From positions 885,188-949,187 of the forward strand of contig NZ_WBPF01000013.1 of assembly GCF_008923725.1 (NCBI RefSeq): 64,000 bases of DNA, written 5' to 3'. Each line of letters begins with the position of its first letter. Position 1 is the stretch's first letter. Shown in pieces: positions 26,612 to 34,416 of this stretch. Below the pieces are notes generated by a model that was given only the letters and a program-made list of their open reading frames with translations, was not told the DNA's origin and did no database searches. A program made the translations under genes and the position numbers. Origin of the DNA: Bacillus sp. CH140a_4T. Its GTDB lineage: Bacteria > Bacillota > Bacilli > Bacillales > Bacillaceae_G.

Positions 26612-26648
26612 AAAAAGCATGCCCCTCAATTACTTTGGGTCATGCTTT
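26612..26648. terminator. Bidirectional terminator
   Basis: AAAAAAGCATG and CATGCTTTTTT pair across a 19-base loop, between two convergent genes; it covers the last codons of the minus-strand one. Confidence 0.88.
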
Positions 26649-26834
26649 TTTGTCGTAACACGATTTACAATATATTTCTTGTGCTGTTTTTGCCAAACAT
26701 ACATCAAATGGACCGACTAATATACTTTTTTCTTTCGGCAACTTTACAAAAGCGACAAGCTCTTCTTCGTATTGAACCTTTTTCTTACATGAAATGCATG
26801 TTAATTCTTTTCTTTTGAACATGTCTTTTAGCAT
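26640..26834 (-). CDS. Small four-cysteine (zinc-ribbon-like) protein
   Basis: 64 residues with two CxxC pairs, CISCKKKV (about 13-20) and CKSCYDKK (about 56-63), as in small zinc ribbons. The middle holds VAFVKLPKEKSILVGPFDVC. GGGAGAG precedes the ATG. Metal binding is inferred. Partners unknown. Confidence 0.75.
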   Translation of the reverse strand: MLKDMFKRKELTCISCKKKVQYEEELVAFVKLPKEKSILVGPFDVCLAKTAQEIYCKSCYDKKA

Positions 26835-26961
26835 ATCTTCTCTCTCCCTTTCATCTATCTATACTGATATAATCTCATAACAATTAAGACTTGTAAAAAA
26901 AAAATGAAACATTCTGAAACAAATTATTCATATACTATGTACAAAAGGAGGTCTCAATTTT

Positions 26962-27060
26962 ATGCGAGCTTTCATTATTATCGCTTTAACTTTTTTAAGT
27001 GTGATTAGCTGGGATGCGTTTTTTAAAGATAAAGGTGACCAGAAAGATACAACTGAATAA
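26962..27060 (+). CDS. Small single-pass membrane protein (32 aa)
   Basis: Reads MRAFIIIALTFLSVISWDAF followed by the charged tail FKDKGDQKDTTE. AAAGGAGG lies about 10 bases upstream. One membrane helix (residues 3-17), then a hydrophilic tail. A hairpin with GGACA/TGTCC arms at about 27083-27104 may end it. No family is recognised. Confidence 0.6.
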   Translation: MRAFIIIALTFLSVISWDAFFKDKGDQKDTTE

Positions 27061-27258
27061 ACGCCATCTCTTTCTTACTTATTGGACAAACTTTTAAAAA
27101 CTGTCCGATTTTACGAAATAACTTAGGCTTTTCTACAAAAATATTTAAACATAACAATTTTTGTAGATTCCCTCCGTTTATTGTCGGTTTCCATCCGCAT
27201 ACATTTTTTGAAAGTATGATATAATAATATAAATCTTGAAGGAAGGGATTTTGATATC

Positions 27259-27309
27259 ATGATCGCTCGAAGGAGCATGTGGCATCGTATTGACGAATCA
27301 TACACGTAG
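27259..27309 (+). CDS. Leader mini-ORF 1 (16 aa)
   Basis: Encodes MIARRSMWHRIDESYT. GGAAGGG lies about 11 bases upstream. It contains two adjacent rare Arg codons, CGA AGG. Homologous to mini-ORF 2 at 10 of 16 positions. The stop TAG abuts a hairpin. Confidence 0.55.
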   Translation: MIARRSMWHRIDESYT

Positions 27310-27367
27310 CGTATTTTTCAGCTCAGATACTTTAGTCTAGCGAAAAAAATACGAGAGTGGGGAAATT

Positions 27368-27418
27368 ATGATTGCCCGAAGGATAATTTGGCAAAAAAAA
27401 GACTCTTCTTACACATAG
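27368..27418 (+). CDS. Leader mini-ORF 2 (16 aa)
   Basis: Encodes MIARRIIWQKKDSSYT, with GAGAGTGGGG upstream. The same CGA AGG codon pair is kept, while Ile, Ala, Ser and Thr codons differ silently from mini-ORF 1. The TAG stop abuts an 11-bp perfect hairpin. Confidence 0.55.
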   Translation: MIARRIIWQKKDSSYT

Positions 27419-27479
27419 CGTTTTGTTTAGGACTTAATTGTTACTAGCTAAACAAAACAAAGAAGAGCAGGATTGCTAA

Positions 27480-27509
27480 ATGAAGAATCCTACTCCGCGT
27501 TTTGTTTAG
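27480..27509 (+). CDS. Possible leader mini-ORF 3 (9 aa)
   Basis: Encodes MKNPTPRFV. An AGCAGGA sequence lies about 8 bases upstream, but the ORF overlaps two stems and could be accidental. The stop lies inside a hairpin arm at 27498-27511. Confidence 0.3.
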   Translation: MKNPTPRFV

Positions 27510-27550
27510 TCGTTTTAAGACTTAAACTAAAACGAAGGTAGGGAGAATTG

Positions 27551-27592
27551 ATGGACGAGAGGATTATTCGTTATTTCTTCAGCGACATATAG
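27551..27592 (+). CDS. Leader mini-ORF 4 (13 aa)
   Basis: Encodes MDERIIRYFFSDI, with GTAGGGAG 5 bases upstream. The RII core recalls mini-ORF 2. The stop TAG is again followed by CG and a hairpin. Confidence 0.5.
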   Translation: MDERIIRYFFSDI

Positions 27593-27692
27593 CGTAGTTA
27601 GTTTTTTTCGTAAACTAACTGAAGCTACATGTGAGCTCGTAGTTAGTTTACAACACAAAAAGGACTACTAACTACGGAAAGAAGGAATAACG

Positions 27693-28355
27693 ATGAGGAA
27701 CATCCAAAGTCGACAAATTATTAAAGAAGTTTTTATGGTTTTAATCGGTTCATTTATTTTAGCAGCAGCGCTATATCACATTCACTTCCAAAACCACTTA
27801 ACAGAAGGTGGCTTTGTAGGAATTGCACTATTTATCCAAAATTTTTATGATATTTCACCATCTATTTCAACTGTAATCATGGATATCCCAATTATTTTAC
27901 TATGTGCTTCATTTTTAGGTAGAAAAATGGTTGGCTACTCATTCCTAGGTTCCATTTCATTCGGAGTATTTTATTCTCTTATGGAGAATTATTCTCCATT
28001 TACGGTCGATTTATCAAATAATTTATTTATAGCTGCAGTAGTTGGCGGTGCATTAGCTGGTATTGGACTCGGTTTTATATTGCGATTTGGCGGTGCAACC
28101 GGCGGAGACGACATTTTAACAATTGTATTAAGTAAACGAACTCGTTTTACAATTGGGCAAATTTTCTTCGTCTTTGACGCGATTGTTCTTGCGCTTTCAT
28201 TATATTATTTAAATTGGACAGAAATTGCTTTTACTATTCTTTCGATCGCCGTACAGGCAAAAACATTGGATTTAATTTATTATCCAAAAGCAGAGAAAAA
28301 AGCAGAAAAGCAACCAGTATCTATTCCAATGTCCAAAAAGCATGCAACAAATTAA
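27693..28355 (+). CDS. YitT-family (DUF161) membrane protein
   Basis: 220 residues with about five to six membrane helices and the repeated DUF161 glycine patterns (TEGGFVGIALFIQN, then GGALAGIGLGFILRFGGATGGDDI). Most YitT proteins end in a DUF2179 ligand-like domain; this one lacks it and ends in a short lysine-rich tail, so it is the short form. Function of the family is unknown, with transport suspected. AAGGA precedes the ATG. Expression appears to be governed by the complex leader upstream. Confidence 0.87.
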   Translation: MRNIQSRQIIKEVFMVLIGSFILAAALYHIHFQNHLTEGGFVGIALFIQNFYDISPSISTVIMDIPIILLCASFLGRKMVGYSFLGSISFGVFYSLMENYSPFTVDLSNNLFIAAVVGGALAGIGLGFILRFGGATGGDDILTIVLSKRTRFTIGQIFFVFDAIVLALSLYYLNWTEIAFTILSIAVQAKTLDLIYYPKAEKKAEKQPVSIPMSKKHATN

Positions 28356-28356
28356 A

Positions 28357-28391
28357 AAAAGCGAAAGGCTTCGGCCTCTCGCTTTTTTTAC
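28357..28391. terminator. Bidirectional terminator
   Basis: AAAAAAAGCGAAAGGC, loop TTCG, GCCTCTCGCTTTTTTT with one mismatch; serves yitT and the convergent EcsC-type gene. Confidence 0.9.
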
Positions 28392-29221
28392 GCTCTTTTT
28401 TCATTCTCGACTATGTGGCGCACTTGATAAAATCTATTTGCAAATTCAGTAACGCTTCTTGTTAAACGATAGTTCACTGTAGACCCGATTGCCATTCCAA
28501 TGACCGGAATACCTTGGAATAATTTACGACGAAGAGCATAAATTGAAAATGTTTTCAAAATTTGTTTTAACACAACTTCAGTAGAAGCTGGCTGTAACAC
28601 CGCTTCGTCTCCTTCATAGAAGAATGAATCTTCTTGCTCTAGCTCTTGCAGTAAATTGTACCATGCGTATTGCTGAAGCCTTCCTGGTAGTAATGACGCA
28701 TGAAACACCTTTAACGCAAGCATCATTTCATAAGGCTTGTTCACATCATGTCCAAATGATGTTGCAATAAGTTGAACAGCTTTCACATTTAACGCGATCA
28801 TAACCGGAAAATCAGCTGTTAATAATAATAAACCTCCAGCACCCGTTGCTCCGCCTTGTACGAATGAATATAGACGATGTCTTGCTGTTTGCTGCTCTGC
28901 TATGTATGTTAACTGATCAATAGATAATGCTTTCAAATCTTCTAGTTGCTCAATCGATTCATTAAACAATCTCGATGTTCCTAAAATACGATTACGCGCA
29001 TCTAACTGTGATTGTGAACTTTGAATCAATGCATGCAAATGAAAGAGCCATCCATCTGCTTTCGTAAAGAAATCTTTTCGTTTTTTCTCAGGCAATTTCG
29101 CAATTGTAGTATGTACCCATTTATCAAACATTTTTTGAAAATCAGTCGCTTCTTGCTCAACTAATTGCGATTCCCATTCTTTTATATTGTCTAAAATGGC
29201 TTGTTCTCGCTTCGATCGCAT
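28388..29221 (-). CDS. EcsC family protein
   Basis: 277 residues. A charged helical N-terminus, then a hydrophobic region around residues 110-150 (GGATGAGGLLLLTADFPVMI) and ALRRKLFQGIPVIGMAIGS further on match the EcsC domain, named from the third gene of the ecs ABC transporter operon. Here it is not near an ABC transporter, so it is one of the stand-alone copies. The ATG at 29221 follows GAGGTGG by 8 bases; the open frame upstream is not used. Confidence 0.85.
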   Translation of the reverse strand: MRSKREQAILDNIKEWESQLVEQEATDFQKMFDKWVHTTIAKLPEKKRKDFFTKADGWLFHLHALIQSSQSQLDARNRILGTSRLFNESIEQLEDLKALSIDQLTYIAEQQTARHRLYSFVQGGATGAGGLLLLTADFPVMIALNVKAVQLIATSFGHDVNKPYEMMLALKVFHASLLPGRLQQYAWYNLLQELEQEDSFFYEGDEAVLQPASTEVVLKQILKTFSIYALRRKLFQGIPVIGMAIGSTVNYRLTRSVTEFANRFYQVRHIVENEKRA

Positions 29222-29390
29222 CGTAACAACCACCTCGTTCGATTTTTTTCTATTGTAACATATTTGCAAATATGCTTGTACATCGCATGCTTTTTATTTT
29301 ACAGCAACAATCTATCCAAATATATGTTATCAATTTCTACTTAACTATATATAATCATCCTTATACAGAAGAAATAAGGAGTGATTATAT

Positions 29391-29825
29391 ATGTATCCAC
29401 GTGCAAAAGCTTTTGGCATTGCTATACATCACGATCGCCTTCTCGTACAAGAATATCATACAGGCGATGAAACATATTACCGACCTCTTGGGGGTTCAAT
29501 TGAACTTGGTGAAAAATCAGCACATACCGTTATTCGTGAGTTTCAAGAAGAGCTTCATACAGAAGTGGAAATCACCAATTATTTAGGCTGTTTAGAAAAC
29601 ATCTTTCATCTAGGTGAGGAAATTGGTCATGAAATCATTCAGCTATATTCTTTACGTTTATTAGACACATCACTATATGAAATGGAAATACTGAATATAC
29701 AAGATGAACAAACAATATCATATGCAAAATGGATTTCCCTCACTGCATTCATTCAGAACGAAAAATCACTATATCCTGATGGGATTTTGAAATATATCCA
29801 ACAGAAAAAAGACGAGATCCTATAG
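29391..29825 (+). CDS. Nudix hydrolase
   Basis: 144 residues with a complete Nudix box, GGSIELGEKSAHTVIREFQE plus EL (about 34-56), where Glu residues of REFQEE bind the metal. Such enzymes cleave nucleoside diphosphates linked to another group; the substrate cannot be told. AAGGAG lies upstream of the ATG. The terminator hairpin overlaps its last codons. Confidence 0.9.
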   Translation: MYPRAKAFGIAIHHDRLLVQEYHTGDETYYRPLGGSIELGEKSAHTVIREFQEELHTEVEITNYLGCLENIFHLGEEIGHEIIQLYSLRLLDTSLYEMEILNIQDEQTISYAKWISLTAFIQNEKSLYPDGILKYIQQKKDEIL

Positions 29826-29839
29826 GATCTCGTCTTTCT
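29807..29839. terminator. Bidirectional terminator
   Basis: AAAGACGAGATCC, loop TATA, GGATCTCGTCTTT, between convergent Nudix and ackA genes. Confidence 0.88.
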
Positions 29840-29853
29840 TTTCATATAGTATA

Positions 29854-31047
29854 TTAACCAATATCTCCAAGACGTAGTACGTCACGAGCGATCATAACTT
29901 CTTCGTCAGTTGGAATTACGATAATTTTTACTGGAGAGTGTGGGAAGCTGATGAATGCTTCTTCACCAAATACGTTATTACGTTTTACGTCGAAGTATAC
30001 GCCCATGTACTCAAGGCCTTCTAATACGCGCTCACGAATAACTGCACTGTTTTCACCGATACCAGCTGTGAAGATGATTGCGTCTACACCTTTCATACGA
30101 GCTGTGTAAGAACCGATGTATTTGTGGATACGGCTTACGAATACATCAAGTGCTACTTTCGCACGGTGGTCGCCTTCTTCTTCTTTCGTGATGATGTCAC
30201 GTAGGTCACTAGAATAACCAGTAAGACCTAACATACCACTCTTCTTGTTCAATACGTTAACTACTTCTTCTACTGTTTGGCCTGTTTTTTCCATGATGTA
30301 TGGAATTAACGCAGGGTCAATGTTACCAGAACGTGTACCCATTGTTACACCAGCAAGTGGAGTGAAGCCCATAGAAGTATCGATAGATTTACCGCCTTCT
30401 ACTGCTGCGATACTTGCACCGTTACCTAAGTGACAAGAAAGTAAGCTTAAGCTTTCAAGTGGACGACCTAATAATTCAGCCGCACGCTCAGTTACATATT
30501 TATGAGAAGTTCCGTGGAAACCGTATTTACGGATGCCAAATTTCTCATAGTACTCATATGGTAAGCTGTATAGGAATGCAGATTCCGGCATTGTTTGGTG
30601 GAATGCTGTATCGAATACTGCTACTGCTGGTACGTTTGGTAATACTTCTTGGAATGATTTAATACCAACAATGTTTGCTGGGTTGTGAAGTGGTGCTAAA
30701 TCGCTTAATTCTTCGATATCAGCTAATACTTCATCAGTAATTAAAACAGAATCAGCAAATTTTTCGCCGCCGTGTACAACACGGTGACCGATACCGCCAA
30801 TCTCATCAAGAGATTTTACGATTCCGTTTTCAGTTAATTTCTTAAGAAGCATGTTAACTGCTACTGCATGATCTGGGATGTTTGTAATTTCTTTTTGTTT
30901 TTCGCCATTTACAGTAATTGAGAAGACACTATCTTCTAAACCGATACGTTCTACTAAACCTTTTGTTAATACTGTTTCACTTGGCATTTCAAATAATTGG
31001 AACTTTAAGGAAGAGCTTCCTGCGTTAATCGCGATGATTTTTGACAT
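29854..31047 (-). CDS. ackA: Acetate kinase
   Basis: 397 residues of the ASKHA superfamily; acetyl phosphate plus ADP to acetate plus ATP in overflow metabolism. Motifs: [15 protein letters not shown] (Asn, Ser), [23 protein letters not shown] (catalytic Asp, His), GNGASIAAV and [17 protein letters not shown]-type site upstream of the ATG. About 300 bp separate it from ytxK; a cre-like element lies in that gap. Confidence 0.98.
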   Translation of the reverse strand: MSKIIAINAGSSSLKFQLFEMPSETVLTKGLVERIGLEDSVFSITVNGEKQKEITNIPDHAVAVNMLLKKLTENGIVKSLDEIGGIGHRVVHGGEKFADSVLITDEVLADIEELSDLAPLHNPANIVGIKSFQEVLPNVPAVAVFDTAFHQTMPESAFLYSLPYEYYEKFGIRKYGFHGTSHKYVTERAAELLGRPLESLSLLSCHLGNGASIAAVEGGKSIDTSMGFTPLAGVTMGTRSGNIDPALIPYIMEKTGQTVEEVVNVLNKKSGMLGLTGYSSDLRDIITKEEEGDHRAKVALDVFVSRIHKYIGSYTARMKGVDAIIFTAGIGENSAVIRERVLEGLEYMGVYFDVKRNNVFGEEAFISFPHSPVKIIVIPTDEEVMIARDVLRLGDIG

Positions 31048-31133
31048 CTAGTCTTTCGCCCCTTTTTCTCTTGGTAGTTGTGTGGATATGTCCACAAACC
31101 GCTCGATTTTATCTAATTAAATTCACTCAATAT

Positions 31134-31148
31134 GAAAACGTTTCATCA
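31134..31148 (-). promoter_or_regulatory. cre-like palindrome upstream of ackA
   Basis: ATGAAA-CGT-TTTCAT is a perfect 6-3-6 palindrome with the CG core of a CcpA site but one base shorter than the usual 14-bp consensus. ackA is CcpA-activated in B. subtilis, which makes it worth noting. The rest of 31149-31346 is AT-rich and I see no gene in it. Confidence 0.4.
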
Positions 31149-31346
31149 TTAGTAAATTTTATACTCACGATTTTAATTTAAACATCGTCCGACATATATT
31201 TCAAGTGAAAAAATTGTAACACCAAGAAAAAATATATATTACAGATTTCAAAAAAATTCAGTTTAATCTAGTATATATTTAAAAATATGACATATCATAT
31301 AAAACTGTACTACATGAATTACTAACCCTGTTACATATACCTTGCC

Positions 31347-32333
31347 TTATTTGTGGGTTGCAAACCAAGTATTTAATTGATCCATAATGTTCTCCATCGC
31401 CTTCATGTTGGAGAATTTAGGTAACTCCACTAATAACGCCTGTTTTGGCATTGTTACACTAGGACCTTTCTTTTGGAGAACAAATATACTTTTTGCATTT
31501 TTCTCGTTTTTAAACATGGAAACAGGTAGCTGTAATAGCCCTTGAATAAAACACGTTTCTTTAATAAACGCATGTAATTTTGGCGCTTGATCACTTTCAA
31601 AAATGAAGTTTGGTACTAGGAAGAATAAGTATCCGCCTTCTTTCGTATGTTTCACACTTTGTTCAATAAATAGGTGGTGGGCATACGACATTCCTTCATC
31701 TGCTTTTAACTTATATTCACTTGCACCGATTTCATTTGGATAGTAACCAATCGGTAAGTCTGAAATGACTGCATCAACCGGATCGATATAAAGTGGCGCT
31801 AGTCCATCTTGATGGAAGAATTCGATTGCATGCTTTTGTAAATTCGCATTTACTAAAGCAAGTTTAATTAGCACTTCATCCACTTCTACACCAAATCCAC
31901 TCATTGCTAGTCCTTCTTTGGCGCTATTAAACACTGTAGTCATTAAGTTACCTGTTCCAATTGCAGGGTCTAACACAGTAATTTCGTTTTGACCTTGCAT
32001 AAATTTATGGAATAAGTAGCTCATGAACATGCCAACTGCATCAGGCGTCATTTCGTGATTCGCTTGTACGCCTTCTTTCATTCCTTTTAAAATGGCTAAC
32101 TGAAATGCTTTACGAATTTCTTCACCTTTATATGTTTCTTCATTAAACGTACTATATTCACGATTCAGCCTTTCAATTGCTGATTCGGATAATTCCTCTT
32201 GTAAAATTGCTCCTTCAAACAAGTTATCACCTGTTTCTACAAGCGCCTCTAAATATGTTACATCTAATTCTTTACGTAAAACTACCGCAGAAGAATCAAA
32301 AATAGAAAATAATGTTTCTACTGTCTGACTCAC
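31347..32333 (-). CDS. ytxK: YtxK, class I methyltransferase-like protein
   Basis: 328 residues resembling type I restriction N6-adenine methyltransferases. SAM motif I is VLDPAIGTGNLMTTVF (about residues 117-132). Where such enzymes have NPPY, this protein has SDLPIGYYP, as in its YtxK relatives, so DNA methylation is uncertain. No restriction genes adjoin. The GTG at 32333 is 7 bases after AAGGAGG, favoured over the ATG two codons earlier. Order tpx, ytxK, ackA as in B. subtilis. Confidence 0.88.
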   Translation of the reverse strand: MSQTVETLFSIFDSSAVVLRKELDVTYLEALVETGDNLFEGAILQEELSESAIERLNREYSTFNEETYKGEEIRKAFQLAILKGMKEGVQANHEMTPDAVGMFMSYLFHKFMQGQNEITVLDPAIGTGNLMTTVFNSAKEGLAMSGFGVEVDEVLIKLALVNANLQKHAIEFFHQDGLAPLYIDPVDAVISDLPIGYYPNEIGASEYKLKADEGMSYAHHLFIEQSVKHTKEGGYLFFLVPNFIFESDQAPKLHAFIKETCFIQGLLQLPVSMFKNEKNAKSIFVLQKKGPSVTMPKQALLVELPKFSNMKAMENIMDQLNTWFATHK

Positions 32334-32450
32334 GTACATTCCTCCTTCTCTCTTTTACACATAACTTATATCATACCACAAAGTGTTTTTTTCCAAAAAG
32401 AAAAAGCGACCTCCTGCAAAGAGCTCCCCTTTAAGTTATATATGATATAA

Positions 32451-32502
32451 CGTTTTTTCTCATATATTGGTACCATTACGCAGCAATATATGAGAAAAAA
32501 CG
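32451..32502. repeat. 19-bp perfect inverted repeat
   Basis: CGTTTTTTCTCATATATTG and CAATATATGAGAAAAAACG around a 14-base loop. Its right arm contains the T tract of the tpx terminator. A third small stem, GTTATA/TATAAC, lies just to the left. Confidence 0.8.
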
Positions 32503-32520
32503 ACCTCTTTATAAGAGGTC
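32494..32520 (-). terminator. Terminator of tpx
   Basis: Leftward GACCTCTT, loop ATA, AAGAGGTC, then CGTTTTTT. Confidence 0.88.
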
Positions 32521-32532
32521 ATTTCCTTCACA

Positions 32533-33033
32533 TTATTTTGCCGATTTAGCTGCTTCTAATGCTGCTTCATAGTTTGGATGGCTTGTACCTTCGCTTACGT
32601 ACTCTGCGTAAACTACTTTGTCGTTGCTATCTACTACGAATACTGCACGAGCAAGTAAACGAAGCTCTTTCATTACTAAGCCGTAAGCTTCACCGAATGA
32701 AAGGTCGCGGTGGTCAGAAAGTGTTACAACATTTTCTAAACCGTTTGCTGCACACCAGCGTTTTTGAGCGAATGGTAAGTCAGCACTAATTGTTAATACT
32801 TTCGCGTTTTCAATACCTGCTGCATCTTGGTTAAAACGACGTGTTTGTGCATCACACACACCTGTGTCGATTGAAGGTACAACACTAATTAATTTTACTT
32901 CGCCTTTGTATGTTTCTAAACTTACTGGAGATAAGTCATTTGCTAATACTTGGAATTTTGGCGCTTGATCGCCAACTTTAACTTCTGTTCCAACTAAAGT
33001 CATTGGATTACCTTTAAAAGTTACGTTTGCCAC
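32533..33033 (-). CDS. tpx: Thiol peroxidase (2-Cys peroxiredoxin)
   Basis: 166 residues; reduces hydroperoxides with thioredoxin as donor. The peroxidatic Cys is in [19 protein letters not shown] (about 60) and the resolving Cys in [14 protein letters not shown] (about 94), the Tpx pattern. GTG start with GGGAGG upstream. Monocistronic by its terminator. Confidence 0.97.
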   Translation of the reverse strand: MANVTFKGNPMTLVGTEVKVGDQAPKFQVLANDLSPVSLETYKGEVKLISVVPSIDTGVCDAQTRRFNQDAAGIENAKVLTISADLPFAQKRWCAANGLENVVTLSDHRDLSFGEAYGLVMKELRLLARAVFVVDSNDKVVYAEYVSEGTSHPNYEAALEAAKSAK

Positions 33034-33128
33034 TTGAAAATCCTCCCTTATTTAAACAAAATATGTACAATGTAAATGATAGTTTGTCCCTATTGATAAT
33101 GCAAATAAAATCGCTTTATTTATAAAAA

Positions 33129-33167
33129 AAATAAAGAAGCTAATCCATTGATCAGCTTCTTTATTTG
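33129..33167 (-). terminator. Terminator of the ytfIJ operon
   Basis: AATAAAGAAGCT and AGCTTCTTTATT pair around a 12-base loop, then a T-rich tract on the minus strand. Confidence 0.88.
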
Positions 33168-33560
33168 TTAAATTTGAAATTCAGGATCTTCTTCTTTTCG
33201 TTTATCCATCATTTCCTTCACTTTATCAACAGCTTGTGGCGCTAATTCAATTATTTTATCGATGACGTGTGTTTGCTTATCTAAATGCAATACTTTTACA
33301 CCGTCTCCATTTATAACAAGAAAAGCAACAGGATTAATAGAAACTCCTCCACCACTTCCCCCGCCAAATGGATGACGGCCTGCCTGTTCTTTACCAAATT
33401 CACTTCCACCAGCGGCAAATCCGAAACTAACTTTCGAAACGGTAAGAATTACACTTCCATCTGCCGCTTTAATCGGATCACCAACAATTGTATTTACATC
33501 AGTCATTTGTTTTAAATGCTGCATTGCGGTTGTCATTAAACCTTGAATTGGATGGTCCAT
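33168..33560 (-). CDS. ytfJ: Sporulation protein YtfJ (GerW family)
   Basis: 130 residues: MDHPIQGLMTTAMQHLKQMT, then GDPIKAADGSVILTVSKVSFGF and a glycine-rich stretch (FGGGSGGGVSINP) typical of GerW. In bacilli the protein is made in sporulation and its loss impairs germination; that is family knowledge. It follows ytfI by 12 bp and is co-transcribed with it. Confidence 0.92.
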   Translation of the reverse strand: MDHPIQGLMTTAMQHLKQMTDVNTIVGDPIKAADGSVILTVSKVSFGFAAGGSEFGKEQAGRHPFGGGSGGGVSINPVAFLVINGDGVKVLHLDKQTHVIDKIIELAPQAVDKVKEMMDKRKEEDPEFQI

Positions 33561-33572
33561 TCTATATCCCCC

Positions 33573-34211
33573 CTATGCTTGAACAGATTTTTCTGTCATA
33601 CCTGATCTTTGCTTTCTCATAAAAATGAGTAATTTTACCGCTGTTTTTACAGTACGGAATATACGAAAGGATGCTGTTAATTCACATCGTGACGCAAATC
33701 CTTTCCCTTGAAAAACAGGGGTAATTTCAAATTCTGGTACATCGACAATATGCATATATTGTCCTACAACTCCAGCAGCCATTCCTTTTGTCCCCCATGC
33801 ATACCCAGTGAGAATTCCAGTACTAGCTGCATCACCTGCACCAATTTGCGTATGCCATCTCCAACCATTGATTTTCACTCGTTTGAGAAAATCTTTAACA
33901 ATAGTATGAACTTCTTGCAGCTTTTTTATCAGCTCTCCCATACTATCAAGTTGCGCCATAATTTTATTATCTAATCCCCCATCCTCTTCAGCCTTCTTGA
34001 TTTTTTGTCCCGTCTTCTTCTGTTGCTTTTCAATTCTTTCCAACACATCGAATGTATATCGAATCATCCATATTTTCACTTGAAACAAACATTGCTTTTC
34101 CATTTCTGAATATAAAAATGTCACTTTAAGCTTTATTTTCGACAATAGTATAAGCAAAATAAAAAGGAGAAGAATTATTATTCCAATTACGAGCCACTTC
34201 ATACGTATCAT
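33573..34211 (-). CDS. ytfI: YtfI, DUF2953 membrane protein
   Basis: 212 residues with one N-terminal membrane helix (WLVIGIIILLLFILLILL) followed by a DUF2953 region (GWRWHTQIGAGDAASTGILT, GYAWGTKGM). It precedes ytfJ, the usual pair in sporulating bacilli, so a sporulation role is likely. The start could be 34211 (GGAG 7 bases upstream) or the ATG at 34202 (AAAGG 9 bases upstream); both fit. Confidence 0.85.
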   Translation of the reverse strand: MIRMKWLVIGIIILLLFILLILLSKIKLKVTFLYSEMEKQCLFQVKIWMIRYTFDVLERIEKQQKKTGQKIKKAEEDGGLDNKIMAQLDSMGELIKKLQEVHTIVKDFLKRVKINGWRWHTQIGAGDAASTGILTGYAWGTKGMAAGVVGQYMHIVDVPEFEITPVFQGKGFASRCELTASFRIFRTVKTAVKLLIFMRKQRSGMTEKSVQA

Positions 34212-34416
34212 CCTTTCACTCCGTACCCATTATCGACAAGTTTATTCATCATTAAACAGAATTCCATAAGATTGAATATAAAAATTTTTCTAAAAATAAA
34301 AAAGGATTTTGACATTTTATATCGAAATATATTATTTGAACATATCGTCGGGGAACGTATTCTGATGATATGTAGCACGAAGAACAGAAAATTTAACTGC
34401 AGTGGAGGGATACATA

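Larger units (their letters stand above)
27215..27692 (+). promoter_or_regulatory. Leader of the yitT-family gene: tandem mini-ORFs and hairpins
   Basis: An extended -10 promoter, TATGATATAAT, lies at 27215-27225 and the yitT-type gene starts only at 27693. Between them are mini-ORFs at 27259, 27368 and 27551 (plus a possible one at 27480). Each of the three ends in TAG followed at once by CG, the base of a hairpin: CGTATTTTT/AAAAATACG (27310-27353), GTTTTGTTTAG/CTAAACAAAAC (27420-27458), AGTTAGTTT/AAACTAACT (27596-27620). Further stems lie at 27469-27491, 27498-27534 and 27638-27676. None has a following T tract. Confidence 0.7.

Noticed and set aside
27310-27676. The leader hairpins before yitT read as ordinary intrinsic terminators
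   Set aside because: None of the stems is followed by a U run; each is followed by a purine-rich ribosome site.
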